The notes below the pieces were generated by a model. That model was not told the origin of the DNA. It saw only the letters and a program-made list of their open reading frames with translations, and did no database searches. Positions 1-11,732 of a DNA stretch of 64,000 nt are shown here, one piece after another (within the stretch, counting starts at the first letter, position 1; each line of letters opens with the position of its first letter). Source of the DNA: Tubulanus polymorphus. Lineage: Eukaryota; Nemertea; Palaeonemertea; Tubulaniformes; Tubulanidae. The DNA is taken from the NCBI RefSeq assembly GCF_964204645.1, contig NC_134035.1, positions 3,486,001-3,550,000 of the forward strand, written 5' to 3'. The position numbers and the translations under genes were made by a program.

Positions 1-219
1 GCCTGGTTATGTTGTGTAATGTCAAACAATGACAAATTTAGCTGATTGTCAAAGAGTTAATCTGCAAAATATGGTTGATGAACCTGCTTAATACATGGTA
101 AAGCTTGGAAAGAACCCATATCTTATCTAGTAAAAACTTCATGGTTTTCATACCTGAAACTAGGAGTTGAACTTCTGCGTGTTACTGGTAAGTGGGGCCT
201 CCTGCGTGTCTGAGGGCGT

Positions 220-405
220 TTAGGTGGTCGAAACAACTTCCCCAATTGATGAAGTCAGAAGGCCACGCACATCCTCACAATTCATCTCCTGATGTGTATT
301 GTCTCGAAAGCTTTGTACCTTCGTAAAAGGTCCACTTATCAACCTACCCTTGGGACATTGCTGGTACGAGCGTGGAAGTGATATGTCCAGATCCTCAATC
401 ACGCT
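220..405 (-). CDS. Unassigned candidate terminal exon
   Basis: On the minus strand a pyrimidine-rich acceptor (CTTATTCTTCCAG) is followed in phase 0 by 61 open codons and a stop. The peptide begins SVIEDLDISLPRS and contains CPKGRLISGPFTK. I do not recognise it and see no matching upstream exon at higher coordinates. It could be the last exon of an unknown gene or a decayed transposon fragment. The support is only an acceptor plus an open frame. Confidence 0.22.
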   Translation of the reverse strand, partial: SVIEDLDISLPRSYQQCPKGRLISGPFTKVQSFRDNTHQEMNCEDVRGLLTSSIGEVVSTT

Positions 406-2092
406 CTGGAAGAATAAGACTTTGTGTCTAAACTATGCTAAATGGGCACTTTGAACACCTGCTATATCGTGCTCTTGTTATTATGGTAGGAATAGGTTTT
501 CACTTGAAAAATGTAAAGGCTATAAAAGAAATCCTTTGCCGATCATTATTTCATTGCATTCATTACTTAATAGTTCAAATTCATATTTTGTCGACAGCCA
601 GATCCAGGAATTCTTTGTTCAAAATTGTAATTTTCGAAGTAGCACGGTGTGACTTTGAATAATGCGAAACCGATTCGACATTCAAAGTAATTGCATTTAA
701 ATGTCTGTTAGTTTTTAGAAACCCACTGATTTAGATGATGATATTAACATGGCATTGATGCCTTTAAATGAGTAGCGAAACCTCGTTATTTTGCCACCAA
801 AGTATGTTAAGCAACATGTTTGCCCATCGGTGGTCAAACATAATAATAGATTTACATAACAACCCTCAAAGTTTGTAAATACCTTGATTATCTTATGTTG
901 TTGTATGCCTAGTCTCCTGTTCTGGTTGGCAGAGCATTAGTTACCAGTACTGGAATAGGGGTTCCAGTGCACCGGTTACTTATTGAACTGTAACAGGGCG
1001 TCCAGCGCACGTTCTCGGGATCTGGCTACTACGTTTTCTCTTTCATTCGTTTTTTTTCCACATAAGTTTGCTTTATGCGCATTTTCAATTTTTCATTTTT
1101 TCCTCTTCATTCCCCTGATTCGTTCTTTGCGTTTTATTGCGTGCTTTTCCTTTCTATCGTGGCAAAGCGTAGTCATGTCATTTTTACGCCCCCCACCGTT
1201 GGCACAACGTGCAAAGTTTTCATTTAAAGATCCAAGCATTTTCTACAAAATAATTCCTTTCGTTTGCTATCTTTGGTGGCATTTCTTTGCCACTGAATAC
1301 ACGTGGTACCTTTCTTCGCCAATTGCTTTGCTTCATTGTTGTTTGTTTATCTCGTTGACCCTGTTCTTTATCGTTTTTTTTCTTGTCGATTCTTTAGTTC
1401 ATCACGTCTGTCATCCTGTCACCAATCCTTGGATAGTTTACCTACACATCTCACTCACATTACCAGTTAGAGTGCACCAGTTGCTTTCATGAATTCATTG
1501 AAGATCACATTTTTGGTATCTTCCCAGTTGTACAAATCCCAGTTTTACAATTCACATTTGTGCGGGATTTGTCCCAGACAATGTCGTGTTGTGCGAGGAT
1601 ATGTTCGAGTTGTCCAATCGCCAGTTGTACAAAACCATGAACAACCCTAATGATAAGTTGGAGTAGATCTGTTGATATTATACAGGATAGCCATGTTCGC
1701 TCTACATTATTCGGAAAGTTCTATGTTTAGGCCGTTCCTATTTAGAATGGACCAAGCATATTTGCACAAGTCTCATCCAAAAGACCCGTTCCATCTAAGG
1801 ACCGACCATTTCATCATCAGGCATGTTCGCGGTCTTGTACAACTGGCAATTGGACAACTGAAGCAAATCCATGTATGGATAGCAATTGCGCTGCTGGGAT
1901 TTATGCAAACGTTTATATCATGGCGTTTCTTTACACTTGAATTCATTTACAACCCAGTCTCATTAAGTCCTATTGAGTCTTATTGAGTCTTATTAAGTCT
2001 TGTTGAGTCACGGATGTGTAAATTCCGATGATGAGAAATCATTATCAGTCGTTGTGATACCCGTGCACTGTTAGGGTCGACCTGCTAATAAT

Positions 2093-2094
<2 letters not shown>

Positions 2095-2127
<33 letters not shown>
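2095..2127 (+). repeat. (CTG)11 trinucleotide repeat
   Basis: Eleven uninterrupted CTG units (CAG on the other strand). No open exon spans it on either strand that I could support, so it is treated as non-coding. Confidence 0.9.
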
Positions 2128-4004
2128 AGCTGACATTTTTTTCTTTTAAACAAATTTGAGAATCGAAACATCAGTAATTTATGTCTAGAGCTATATTTCT
2201 ATATATATATACATATTTATATATTTATAACTGTTATTATTATGCATTGATATAGAGCTAGTTTACTCATTATCATCATTGTAATTATTATTATTATCAT
2301 TATTATTATTGATTATTATCATTAACTGCTCACATTTTAAATGTACCTAGGTTTCGATTTCATGGTTAGAATCTATATTAGAAAAACGTAGACGGTATTC
2401 ATTTTCGAGCGTATAGCGTCAGAAAACGGTGCATCCTGATAATATATCGCGCTTAAAACGATATCTCGATATTTTTTTCCTTTTTCGTACGCGCACGTGC
2501 CTCGAAAATGAATGCGTTTACTGCCTGTTTAGGTAGCGAGCACACACACACAAGTGGATTCCACGGCAAAATAACACTTCGTTTGTTTATGTGCTGCTTG
2601 GTTTTTCGACTACTCGCAGCTGAGTGTCCCGTTATGGTTTTATTTTCAGTTCTTTGTTGAGCTAAGTCGTATCAAGAAATGTTTCACACAGAAAGGCGGT
2701 ATCTTTGTTCTAGAAGAATTTGGTAAGAAGTTCGTCCACTGTCCACTGTGCACCTCGCTCGCTCGGTCGTCGCTATTCTTATTATTATTATTATCATTAT
2801 TATTATTATTATTATTGTTTTATTTATTTGATTTTACTCCAATTTTATATATAGATATATGTATATGTATATAGATGATATATGAATATACATATATTGT
2901 TATCGTAATATCATATGTAATGTACACAAATAGTAAAATGTATACGCGCACATTAATGTACGTTACATCATGTGATAATGTACATGTTTTGTACAGGGGC
3001 TACACACGCGACTTCCAACAGCATGTCATAATGATGGTCGATTGTCTGTCAGATGCGAACAAAAGGTGTGACGTGCATGCTGAACCCCTATAACGTATCT
3101 CGGACTTTTTGGCATTGCAGTTTAGTCTGGTTCATTGCCACCGTGGAAATACAGTGCTGCCCCTGCCCCCAATTGCCACTACAAGAATACTCGTAGCTGG
3201 CATTGGAGCTATTACTACGTAGTCAGCCATTGTTCAAAATGAGCGTTGAGCAATGATGGCAGAACTGGAAGTACGAGTAATACTTGTAGCCGGCAGTGAA
3301 CACCAGGTTTCAAATATTCACTCTGATTTACTCTCAATATTCTGAGGTACGCGTGCGTATATGTATTTATGTACATATTATATGACGATTTCGTTTTTTG
3401 CTCCTTTTTTCGAGAACGATTTCAGTTTCTTTCGCTTTTTCGTAAATTACGTAAATAAATCTACGATCGTCGATTTACTTTTTTTCGATCGTCGACTGAA
3501 AAATGAATAAGAGACGAAAAAAATGAAAAAATAAAACAATAATAGTAATGATGATAAAACCGACGGTTCGATAATATTGAAAAATGTTTTTTCTACTAAC
3601 CTTCGCTTACGGTGTTGTGGTGACTTTATCTCTCTCTCTCTCTTTTTCTTATTCTCTTCTCCTTCGAAAGTAACGTGGTGCCGAGTAACACTTGATATAT
3701 GAATGCGATTTTCGTTGAAATCATAATCATTACTATTATTATTATTATTATTATTGTTATTATTACGGATATTCTAATCGCTAATGATAAGTATATATAA
3801 AGGATGAGTGCGTGTGGGTATGTATGATGGCGGGTGACGCTTTTTGAAACGGTGCGCGAGCGTGCGTGTGCTAGTGGTACTACCACTACTAGGCGGTAAG
3901 TAAGTTCAACCCCCCCCCACCCCTGATTATTCCCTCAAAGTCTTCTGTGAAATCTGCATCCGCTGTTGTGGTAATTCTGGCGTCGTTCGTTATCGCGAGC
4001 CCAC

Positions 4005-4029
4005 CGCTGCTGCTGCTGCTGCTGCTGTT
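4005..4029 (+). repeat. Short (CTG)n repeat
   Basis: About eight CTG/CTGTTG units beside a GC-richer stretch. No coding context is visible. Confidence 0.8.
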
Positions 4030-4822
4030 GCTCGATTTTTTCACGCTAGTCGAAAAACACTTCGAAATGTTACAGTTACGACGACGACGATGATTGATTA
4101 CGAATTACGTTAATTTCGACGTTAACCCTTTCCCGTTGCGTCGCTATGATTTTTGGTCGGTCAGCGATTTCGTGCAGCCATCTTCGCTCCGGTGGCAGCA
4201 CTGTATGAATCGGTGTTACGCTGAAGCCACCGACCTGGGAAACCTGGCAAACTCAGGGAATCAGATGAATCTTGGAAAGATCAGGGAAAACTCAATTTCA
4301 CAAATTTTACAAAAAACCTGGAAAACTGCGGAAATTTGGATAATGTTTCACCAAAATATAATGAATGATAACATTTTAAACCACAAAGTTCAATGATTAA
4401 CTCTAATGGAATTTTGTGCAATCATTTGGAAAAGTCTGGGAATTTGTAAATTGGGAGGTTTTGTGGCCACCCTGAATTACGTACGGTCATTTAGGCTCGA
4501 ACTGGAAAGGGTTGTACCTTTACTTTGGAAAGGTGAAAAATGCCAAAATTTTAAACTCGTATTTCGTGATGAATTCGAATCTTAGCGTCGAGACTGTAAT
4601 ATTTCGTTTTTGGGAATTCCGTTTTTTTTTTTCGTCTCAAGTTTAACTCGATACATTGTAACGATGTTGTTCGTAAATATTTTTTCACTTTTTTGGCCGT
4701 CGAGCTTCATTTCGATTCGAACTACGCCCCGTTTGATAAATTACTCGCGGGCGCGCCGGGCGTCGTCGGTATTTGGCAGTTTTATTCAGTACCCATGAAA
4801 TTTTGAAGGCACCGAAATTTCA

Positions 4823-4977
4823 GGGGTCAGTTGCTCAAAAGTTGGTTGAAGTATTAGTCAAATCAGTTAACTATGGTATTTATCCAATAATTGTTTTTTT
4901 TTTCAAATTCAGCGAAAGTCGGCGTCAGCGCTGAAAGGATTCTAAACCAACTTATGCACAACTGACCCTGGGCCATA
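4823..4977. repeat. Palindromic MITE-like element, family B (diverged copy)
   Basis: It begins GGGTCAGTTGCTCAAAAG and ends with the inverted form ACAACTGACCCTGGGCC. The same ends recur at 16904-17037, 17381-17511 and 48752-48885, so this is a dispersed terminal-inverted-repeat family. No transposase is encoded. Confidence 0.65.
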
Positions 4978-5655
4978 TAATAGACTTTAGATTCTGAACT
5001 AATTTCGTGCAAACTGCGGAAATATCGACGCGAACCTAGCCCCACCCCTTCCTCTAGATCAACGCGGTTATGGAATGCGTTATAATCATCTTATTCCAGC
5101 CAACCCAGGGTTGCGGGTTCGTTATTCATTTCGGTTTCAGGAAACGTAAAGCATGGCGCATGATGTCACTTATTTACAGTGCATTGAACTCTTGTTTTTC
5201 TTAATGACCCGAATGCGTTTTGACATGGTTCGCGGTGTATAGATTTTGATCAGTCAGAAATGAGAATTGTGCTTACTCAATGTTCGACGGTGTCCCGGCT
5301 ACCCTACTGCGGCAAGCGAAACTCCACCAGAAACCACCGGGTGTCGCCTGTGATTTCTTTGATTCTCGATTGAAATCTAACCGTAATCGTTTCAAATTCA
5401 AACCTTCAAAGTTTTCCTGGAGATACGATTTTGGATGTCGGAGACAGGCTTGAAATCTAGATCAACTAACCGTTTTCCGATATCTCGTGAGTGAGTTCAT
5501 TCCTCGGGGTCCCCATCATCGTCGTACGGCACTCCTCGCAAATCTCAAGTTCGAACGCGTCTAATCTATACACACGCGTGTATCGCCCGTCCGACGCGCG
5601 AAAGCTCATTCCGATTTTACCCCGGCGCTTTACTTTCGTCTTCGTATATTTTCAG

Positions 5656-5702
5656 ATCCCAAAACTCGGAAAGTGATACAAAGAAGATACAATTCAAATA
5701 TG
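5656..5702 (+). CDS. Candidate internal exon of an unidentified gene
   Basis: A 47-base stretch bounded by a good acceptor (ATATTTTCAG) and a good donor (GTACGTAAG). One frame reads PKTRKVIQRRYNSNM and ends in phase 0, which suits either 7057-7206 or 10129-10233 as the next exon. A second frame, ending in phase 1, is also open. I do not recognise the protein. Confidence 0.28.
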
Positions 5703-6505
5703 GTACGTAAGTCTCGGTAGCCGTGTTTTAGATGTGTTCGTCGGATTCTCTGTTTGAAAACGCGTTTCCCTCGTAGAAATAGCTCCATCAAAAAAAATCC
5801 AGATCATCATATTATGATATTTTATTCGTGTATATATAATATTTATATATAGATATATATATATATATTTATATCGAGAGGTTTTTATCTAGCATGTCGA
5901 AATCCTATATATAACTTTATAGTAGTTATGTCTATGTGCTATGTATTCATCTGTGGTGCACCAAATCCATTACTCGTTATGATGGCCTGGTCCGATCTCT
6001 AGTCACTTTGATTCTGAACTGATTAATTGTTTACTAGTAACTTTGATTTTTAACGTATGGTTGCCACTAGAAGTGCTATTCCGTTAACTCAATTTTCTGC
6101 TGGATCATAATTGTCTGGCGTTATGTCTACTCGGCTTGCTATAGAACCCTACACCACTTAAAGCTTAGGTCGTTATTGGACTTGACCATGTGAAATACTG
6201 ATCAGTATTTCTTTTTTTTTTTTAGCTAAGCCGCGAGCACATATTCGTATCTATCGTAGAACTTTTGGGTTTAAAACATATGTTTGAAGATATACTCGAT
6301 GATCCACTTTCAAGTCGTCGGAATATTTAGATTTAAATCTAAAAATTGACGTGTGCTCACTCGATGTAAACTAATTGTTTCGTTTTTTATGTGAACGCAA
6401 AGATTCATCATTCACGTGATGATTCAGTACCGGTTGTACAATTCCCTATTGTCCAGTTTCCGTTTATGCAAGTATCTTTCCCAGTTGTCCAATTCACCTT
6501 GTTAC

Positions 6506-6790
6506 GATGAACTTCATTGGACCAGAAAATCTGTTCGTTATAACTGATACAGCGGAACCTCGTTACAACGAACTTCAGGAGACAGAAAATCTGTTTGTTA
6601 TAACTGATACAGTGAAACCTCATTACAACGAACTGCAGGAGACCTGAAAACCTGTTCATTATAACTGATACAGCGGAGCCTCATTATAACGAACTTCAGG
6701 AGACCAGAAAATCTGTTCGTTATAACTGATACAGCGGAACCTCGTTACAACGAACTTCAGAAGACAGGAAAATCTGTTCGTTTTAACTGA
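6506..6790 (+). repeat. 61-bp tandem repeat, about 4.7 copies
   Basis: The segment GTTATAACTGATACAG recurs at roughly 6537, 6598, 6659 and 6720, with a truncated form at 6780. Each unit also holds TCGTTACAACGAACTTCAG. A single related unit lies at 16770-16860. Confidence 0.85.
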
Positions 6791-7056
6791 TTGTTGATTA
6801 TATCCAGCATGAATTATCAAAATATTTCTATTAGGGACGACATTTTAGGTTTGTAAAAGCCCATAAATCTTTAAATCTGAGGTCATCATAACGGGGTTCT
6901 ACTGTAATTTCAGCTTTGATCAGGCATGATCCTTTTGATCGGTATTCTTCTTTCATTTCTTCAACTGGGAATTGTACAACTGGGGAGACACCCGGGCTCA
7001 CCATCGTGTTCACGTTTCGCTTTTGATTTCGTTTCGTTTTTCCATTTATTTTCTAG

Positions 7057-7206
7057 GCGAATCAAATAGTATTAGCGTTCCATCGCGTAGTATCCGTACT
7101 TGCCACCAGAGGGCCGCAAGTAAAACATTTGAAACTACAACAACAGCTTCAACAACAAAACCAAAACGGCGTCGATCATAATCTATTGGCCGTTCCGACG
7201 ACATAG
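7057..7206 (+). CDS. Candidate alternative last exon A of an unidentified gene
   Basis: After the acceptor TTTATTTTCTAG, a phase-0 frame stays open for 49 codons to a TAG. It begins ANQIVLAFHRVVSVLA and later has a glutamine-rich run. Its first 16 residues resemble the start of the exon at 10129 (Q, I, A, V, S and A at matching positions), which would suit mutually exclusive terminal exons. A competing frame is also open to a TAA, so the coding call is weak. Confidence 0.25.
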   Translation, partial: ANQIVLAFHRVVSVLATRGPQVKHLKLQQQLQQQNQNGVDHNLLAVPTT

Positions 7207-8182
7207 GTTGTTATACTCGGGTGTTTTTTTTTTTTCTAGATTGATTTTAGCGTGCCGCTTATGAATTAACCTTTCACGACAGATTTTTCAACGGCTGTAG
7301 AAATGAGGTCACTTTGCTCCACCCCTTGCAACCCGCGCACTTAAACTAAACAGCAGTTTCAAATTCTATAGTGAACGCATGCATCTATAATATGCTCTTA
7401 ATTCAATATAGCATAGGTATACAGGACTGTTGCGAGCTGAAATAAAAAGTACACTGATTTTGTAGTCATAGATATTTCGAAGCATGAAAATTAGAATACC
7501 GTAAACTCATTTCGTGTCCTGCTCGGACACTGTTCCGTAGTCAAGGCTGAGACCATCTAAGTTCTATGGCCAAACTAACAACTTAAGACCAGTCTAAGCT
7601 TCACGTTCTGGGCTACTGACGTCCCTTCAGGCTTTGACGAAAACCGAGATATGTACCAATATATGATTGGGAAATCTCGACCGGTTCCATACCATTGGTA
7701 TCTTTATAGTTTTGTTTTAGTTAAATTTTTGTTTTAGTTAAATTTCTCATTGAAATGAGATTAAATCACGTTTTCAGATGAAACTTGAGGCATGTAGCCG
7801 TATGCACCATGTTCATTAACCTAATAGATATAATAACCAATAGTTCACTATATGCTTAAGTCGAGACCTGAAAAGGTGACTTACCATCCAATGAAAATAA
7901 TTTTAAGATGAATTAAGACATGTTTTAATTCATGACAATGCATGTACTTATGTGTCAAGAGAGATACAAGAATCGGTAAAATATGTATATTTTGTGCCCG
8001 TGCTTCAGCTTACTCTGATCTAGTGGGGTTGCTAAGTTAAGTATGCCTCTGATGGTCGAAGTTACCTCATTTCTAAAGCGGGTCTAAGTTCATGTAATGC
8101 AATACAGAAGACTCGGCTTAATCCTGAATCCAATCCAGACGTGTGTAAAATATGACTGTTTGATCCGAATTTCTGGTAAACC

Positions 8183-8291
8183 AGGGCCTGGTTTTACAGA
8201 CCGGTATTACCTTTAACCAGCGGGTTTACTCAATTCATTTTCAATTGAGTTAGCCTTTGGGTTAAAGGTAATACCGGTCCGTAAAACTTGC
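8183..8291. repeat. Short perfect-arm palindrome
   Basis: Arms containing ACCGGTATTACCTTTAACC and its reverse complement are separated by a TCAATTCATTTTCAATTGA centre. A diverged relative lies at 11735-11805. It looks like a small non-autonomous foldback element. Confidence 0.7.
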
Positions 8292-8543
8292 CCGCGACGA
8301 ATTTGGTCCCGAATTCATCCGGATTAAGCGGGCGTTACTGTACTTCGTTTTGGTGGTCGATTATATAACTCTCAATTGGAAACGCTGCTTATTTCCTAAA
8401 AACTGATTGTTACTGCCGGTGGTAATCCATAAGGTGTGAGTTTCTAAAACGTTTTTGAAACCTTTCGGTGCCAAGCCATCTCCCACCTCGATAAACACGA
8501 TATCCTTATGACTGCAGTGAACTGATGTAAATCTCAGTGTAGA

Positions 8544-8748
8544 GTTAACGAATAAAACCCACAGTTACTTCTGTAAAAACAGTTTATTGCCTTGCGGTTT
8601 CGAGGTTCAAACTAAACCTCATCATCAGAGGAACAAGAAATACAATTGTATCTCTTGTTCCTCTGATGATGAGGTTTAGTTTGAACCTTGAAACTATAAG
8701 GCAATAAACTGTTTTTACAGAAGTAACTGTGGTTTTATTCTCTAACGA
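8544..8748. repeat. Foldback element with CTGATGA...GAAAC hairpin
   Basis: Two arms of about 95 bases are near-perfect reverse complements around a centre at 8645. Each arm carries CTGATGATGAGGTT, a short loop, AACCTTGAAAC (right arm) or the CGAAAC version (left arm). The stem GAGGTT/AACCTC sits between the conserved blocks. No protein is encoded. Confidence 0.85.
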
Positions 8749-10128
8749 TATCCTTATCTTTAAGCAAGAATGGGCTTTATCGGTCAGGGGCAGGTGCAGG
8801 AAAACTCTGTTAGTGGCGTGCTAACTGTGGTTAGTTAACTGTGGTTAGGCATAAATAGGCGCAGTAAAACGCTGTTAGCTAACCATTGTCTTCGAAGCGT
8901 CCGTGTGGAAAAGATGGACTCAGGCGCTGAAAGGTTGAATGGGTGTCGGTTGCTAACTTTGTATATATCTTTCCTGCTGCGCGATTTCTTTGTACATGTT
9001 TTCAGGAATATATAAGATGTGAACGAACAATCTACTGAATGAATACCTTAATGTTTGGGTAATGCTGAATGCTCTCTATTTTAACCTGATTTCCATGCGC
9101 GCCCCCGACCGCTCGCGCGCACGTTGCTGGTGCTGGCTACGCTGCTTTTAAAATGATAATGCCTCTCCCTCTTGCTCTCCTTCTCTAATCAGATGGTGGT
9201 TGATAAAAACAATCGAAATAACCTTTTCGTTTCAGCTTTTCGGTCGCGTTACGCTTTTCAAAGCAGCTTCAGTAATCTTCAAAATAAAAACCGCCTACAA
9301 TTGGTTTTCTCTGCCTGCATAGCCCCGTCTTTTACCTACGTCTGGGCTGACTGTGTACACTGGTGCCAAATTTAGCCCGACCACAAACGTCGGACCAGAC
9401 TCATGCCAAATTTAGCACCGGTCAAATTATTGCCAAATTTGACTTGCGCTCTTATTCAGGCAAATTTGACTGTGGTCAAATCGTCTATCTCCATGTGATC
9501 GCGGCTAATATAGTTTAGACTTGTATTCAAGATTCCGGTATGTCATCTCTGAATGAACTGCTTTGAAAAGAGTAATTCATCGTCATTGTATTTCTCTGCG
9601 GTCATTGTATTTAAAAAAATCTACATGACCGACTGAATAACCTTCATGCATGAAAAGAAACTAATGTCTCCTCGATGTATATGTAAAATCTGCGCAGTTA
9701 ACACTGTATATAGACTACGCTTGCCACTAACTATCACGTGGCTCGAACAGAATATTTCCAAGCATTCACTGTGGTTACTGTGGAGGAACTAGGAAAAAGA
9801 CGTGTTCATTATGGGAGGTTTATGCTCTATAGGGAAATGTTCGATATAAAGCCCAACGTACACGACGCTGGTAAACATGGAAACATGAGACCGAAACATG
9901 TTTCCAAGCGTTTCCCATTATGTGCGTTTACGAGAAACATGGTTTCGGGAAGCAATCTTTTTTAAACGAAACATGTTTTTTTAGTGTTTCTATGTTTCAG
10001 TGATTCTGCGTTTCCCTGTGTCACGCGTTGGGCTGAAGGGAGGTTATTCTGTATTTCGATGTTGATTTTTGTGGTTAACCGAAAAATTACGATAAATGAC
10101 GACGGCGTATTTTTGTTTATTTTTACAG

Positions 10129-10233
10129 TCTGATCAGATATGTTACGCGGTACTGTGCGTGTTCTCCTACGCGGCAGCCGGACTCGATCAACAACGCAAA
10201 GCGCAAGATATCGTCAATCGAAACACGTCTTAG
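10129..10233 (+). CDS. Candidate alternative last exon B of an unidentified gene
   Basis: A strong acceptor (TTTATTTTTACAG) is followed in phase 0 by 34 codons and a TAG: it begins SDQICYAVLCVFSYAAAG and continues with QQRKAQDIVN. A second frame is open too. Phase and the leading residues fit it as an alternative to the exon at 7057 after the exon at 5656. No family recognised. Confidence 0.28.
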   Translation, partial: SDQICYAVLCVFSYAAAGLDQQRKAQDIVNRNTS

Positions 10234-11089
10234 CATTAGTAGCGCCTAGGAGCCTGTGTAGATTAGCCGTGTATTAATATTAACAATAACTTCTATAAAC
10301 GCGCGGCGGATCCCGAGATCGGGGTGGTGGCCGGGGGCGTTAGTATTCTACCGTCGTCAAACTGTTCTTTCGGAAACGTGCTTAATTCGTACTATGATAA
10401 AAATGCACCGTGTACAAATTTGAAAACAAAATGATTATTCAAAAAATCAAGAAATTTAGAAACAGACTATGATCTCTAGTGGGAGTTATTAGAAACGGAC
10501 CATGATCTTTTGTAAGAGTTCAAAACGTTGTGCACTCTGTTATCAATTTTCTTAAAATGAAAATTTTGTGTCTGAATTACATTGTTAGCTCTCTGTACAT
10601 GGTTGGTTTTTATCCTATTTTCTATTCTCCACGTTTGAGAGTGTGGCTATTCTACGACGTATTAATTCGTATGTGTGAGAAATTCGATTTTGAAATCCGG
10701 TTTTCTGTATTAGAAATAAAGCACTCGATCGAATCGCCCATTTTCGATCGCGCTTCCCCCCCCCCCATCTCGAGATCCGCCCGCGACGAAAAAACGATTT
10801 ACCGACATACCTGCCACGATATAAACGTCGTATATTGACGATTGAGCCATACATTATATTTTTTCACATACGTAGGTTGTGATAACTGAAAAAAAAAACT
10901 GTAAGTTACAAATATCGAGTTGTATATATGATTTAATCGCCACTCTGTTGTACGATACTGATAAATCTTTTCTCATCGATTTAAGATGATTTGAAGCCAG
11001 GGCTATCGGTGTATGGGCACTCTGGAATCACCAGGTATCAGTTAAAGATTAGACGAGAAGATACACAATATCCGTGTATGATGATGACG

Positions 11090-11408
11090 AGAGAAATCCC
11101 ACGATAACAAAGCCAAAATTGAAAAATTCTATATCGGAATGATTTTGTATTTGAGGAGCGACGTATCGGCTAACAATTGTTAGCCATCATCAGGCGTACA
11201 CATTCGTGTATCACGTCTGTAACAATCTACATAAGATAAATCATAGGCATTAACACTAATATAGATTTTGCGTAAGGCTGTTTTGAGAGATCTGCGATTT
11301 ACAGTACGCCTGATGATGGCTAACAGTTGTTAGCCGATACGTCGCTCCTCGAATACAATCATTCCGATATAGAATTTTTCAATTTTGGCTTCGTTAGGGA
11401 TTTCTCTC
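11090..11408. repeat. Foldback element with hairpin motif
   Basis: Arms of about 115 bases (11090-11213 and 11287-11408) are inverted copies separated by about 75 bases. Each contains CCTGATGATGGCTAAC, a small loop, GTTAGCCGATACGTCG. The stem GGCTAAC/GTTAGCC differs from other loci, but the flanking core is the same. Confidence 0.85.
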
Positions 11409-11627
11409 AGGTATCAGTTAAAGTTTGTATGAAATACTGAATGGCGCTCCTTCTGCCTTGAATAGAGCTTTCACAGTTGTTCGAATATAACTTCAGCTCG
11501 GTCGGTATACCCAGTATTCCTTCGGTCAATCTAGTCACACGGCTAGTTTACAACTTGTTCTTATATTCTGCCATGAAAGCATAGCGGGTTGAAGGAGCCA
11601 TTTGTCACTCAAACAGTTATATCTGGA

Positions 11628-11732
11628 CCCAGTTCCACATTAGTGAGTTCGAGTAAACTCTGAATTAAAGTTAGTTCATTTTGATGAGTCAAATCTTAGC
11701 TCTGAACTGGAACTGGATCCTGGGCCTGGTAT
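11628..11732. repeat. Palindromic MITE-like element, family C
   Basis: It begins GGACCCAGTTCCACA and ends with the inverted form GAACTGGATCC, with TGAGTTCGAGTAAACTC inside. The same ends occur at 14763, 28407, 36918 and 57261. Confidence 0.7.

Larger units (their letters stand above)
406..5655. other. Gene-poor stretch with low-complexity and inverted repeats
   Basis: I see no convincing coding exon here. A 169-codon open stretch at 983-1492 is T-rich and low in complexity. Around 1525-1870, inverted copies of a sequence containing CAGTTGTACAA and TTGTACAACTGG form a foldback. ATT/TTA trinucleotide tracts occur near 2290, 2780 and 3735. Confidence 0.5.

Noticed and set aside
983-1492. A 169-codon plus-strand open frame with a hydrophobic product
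   Set aside because: It is T-rich, low in complexity, lacks a real ATG context at its start, and shows no recognisable domain.
3626-3886. An 86-codon minus-strand open frame with an isoleucine run
   Set aside because: It comes from the ATT/TTA and CT-rich low-complexity tracts.
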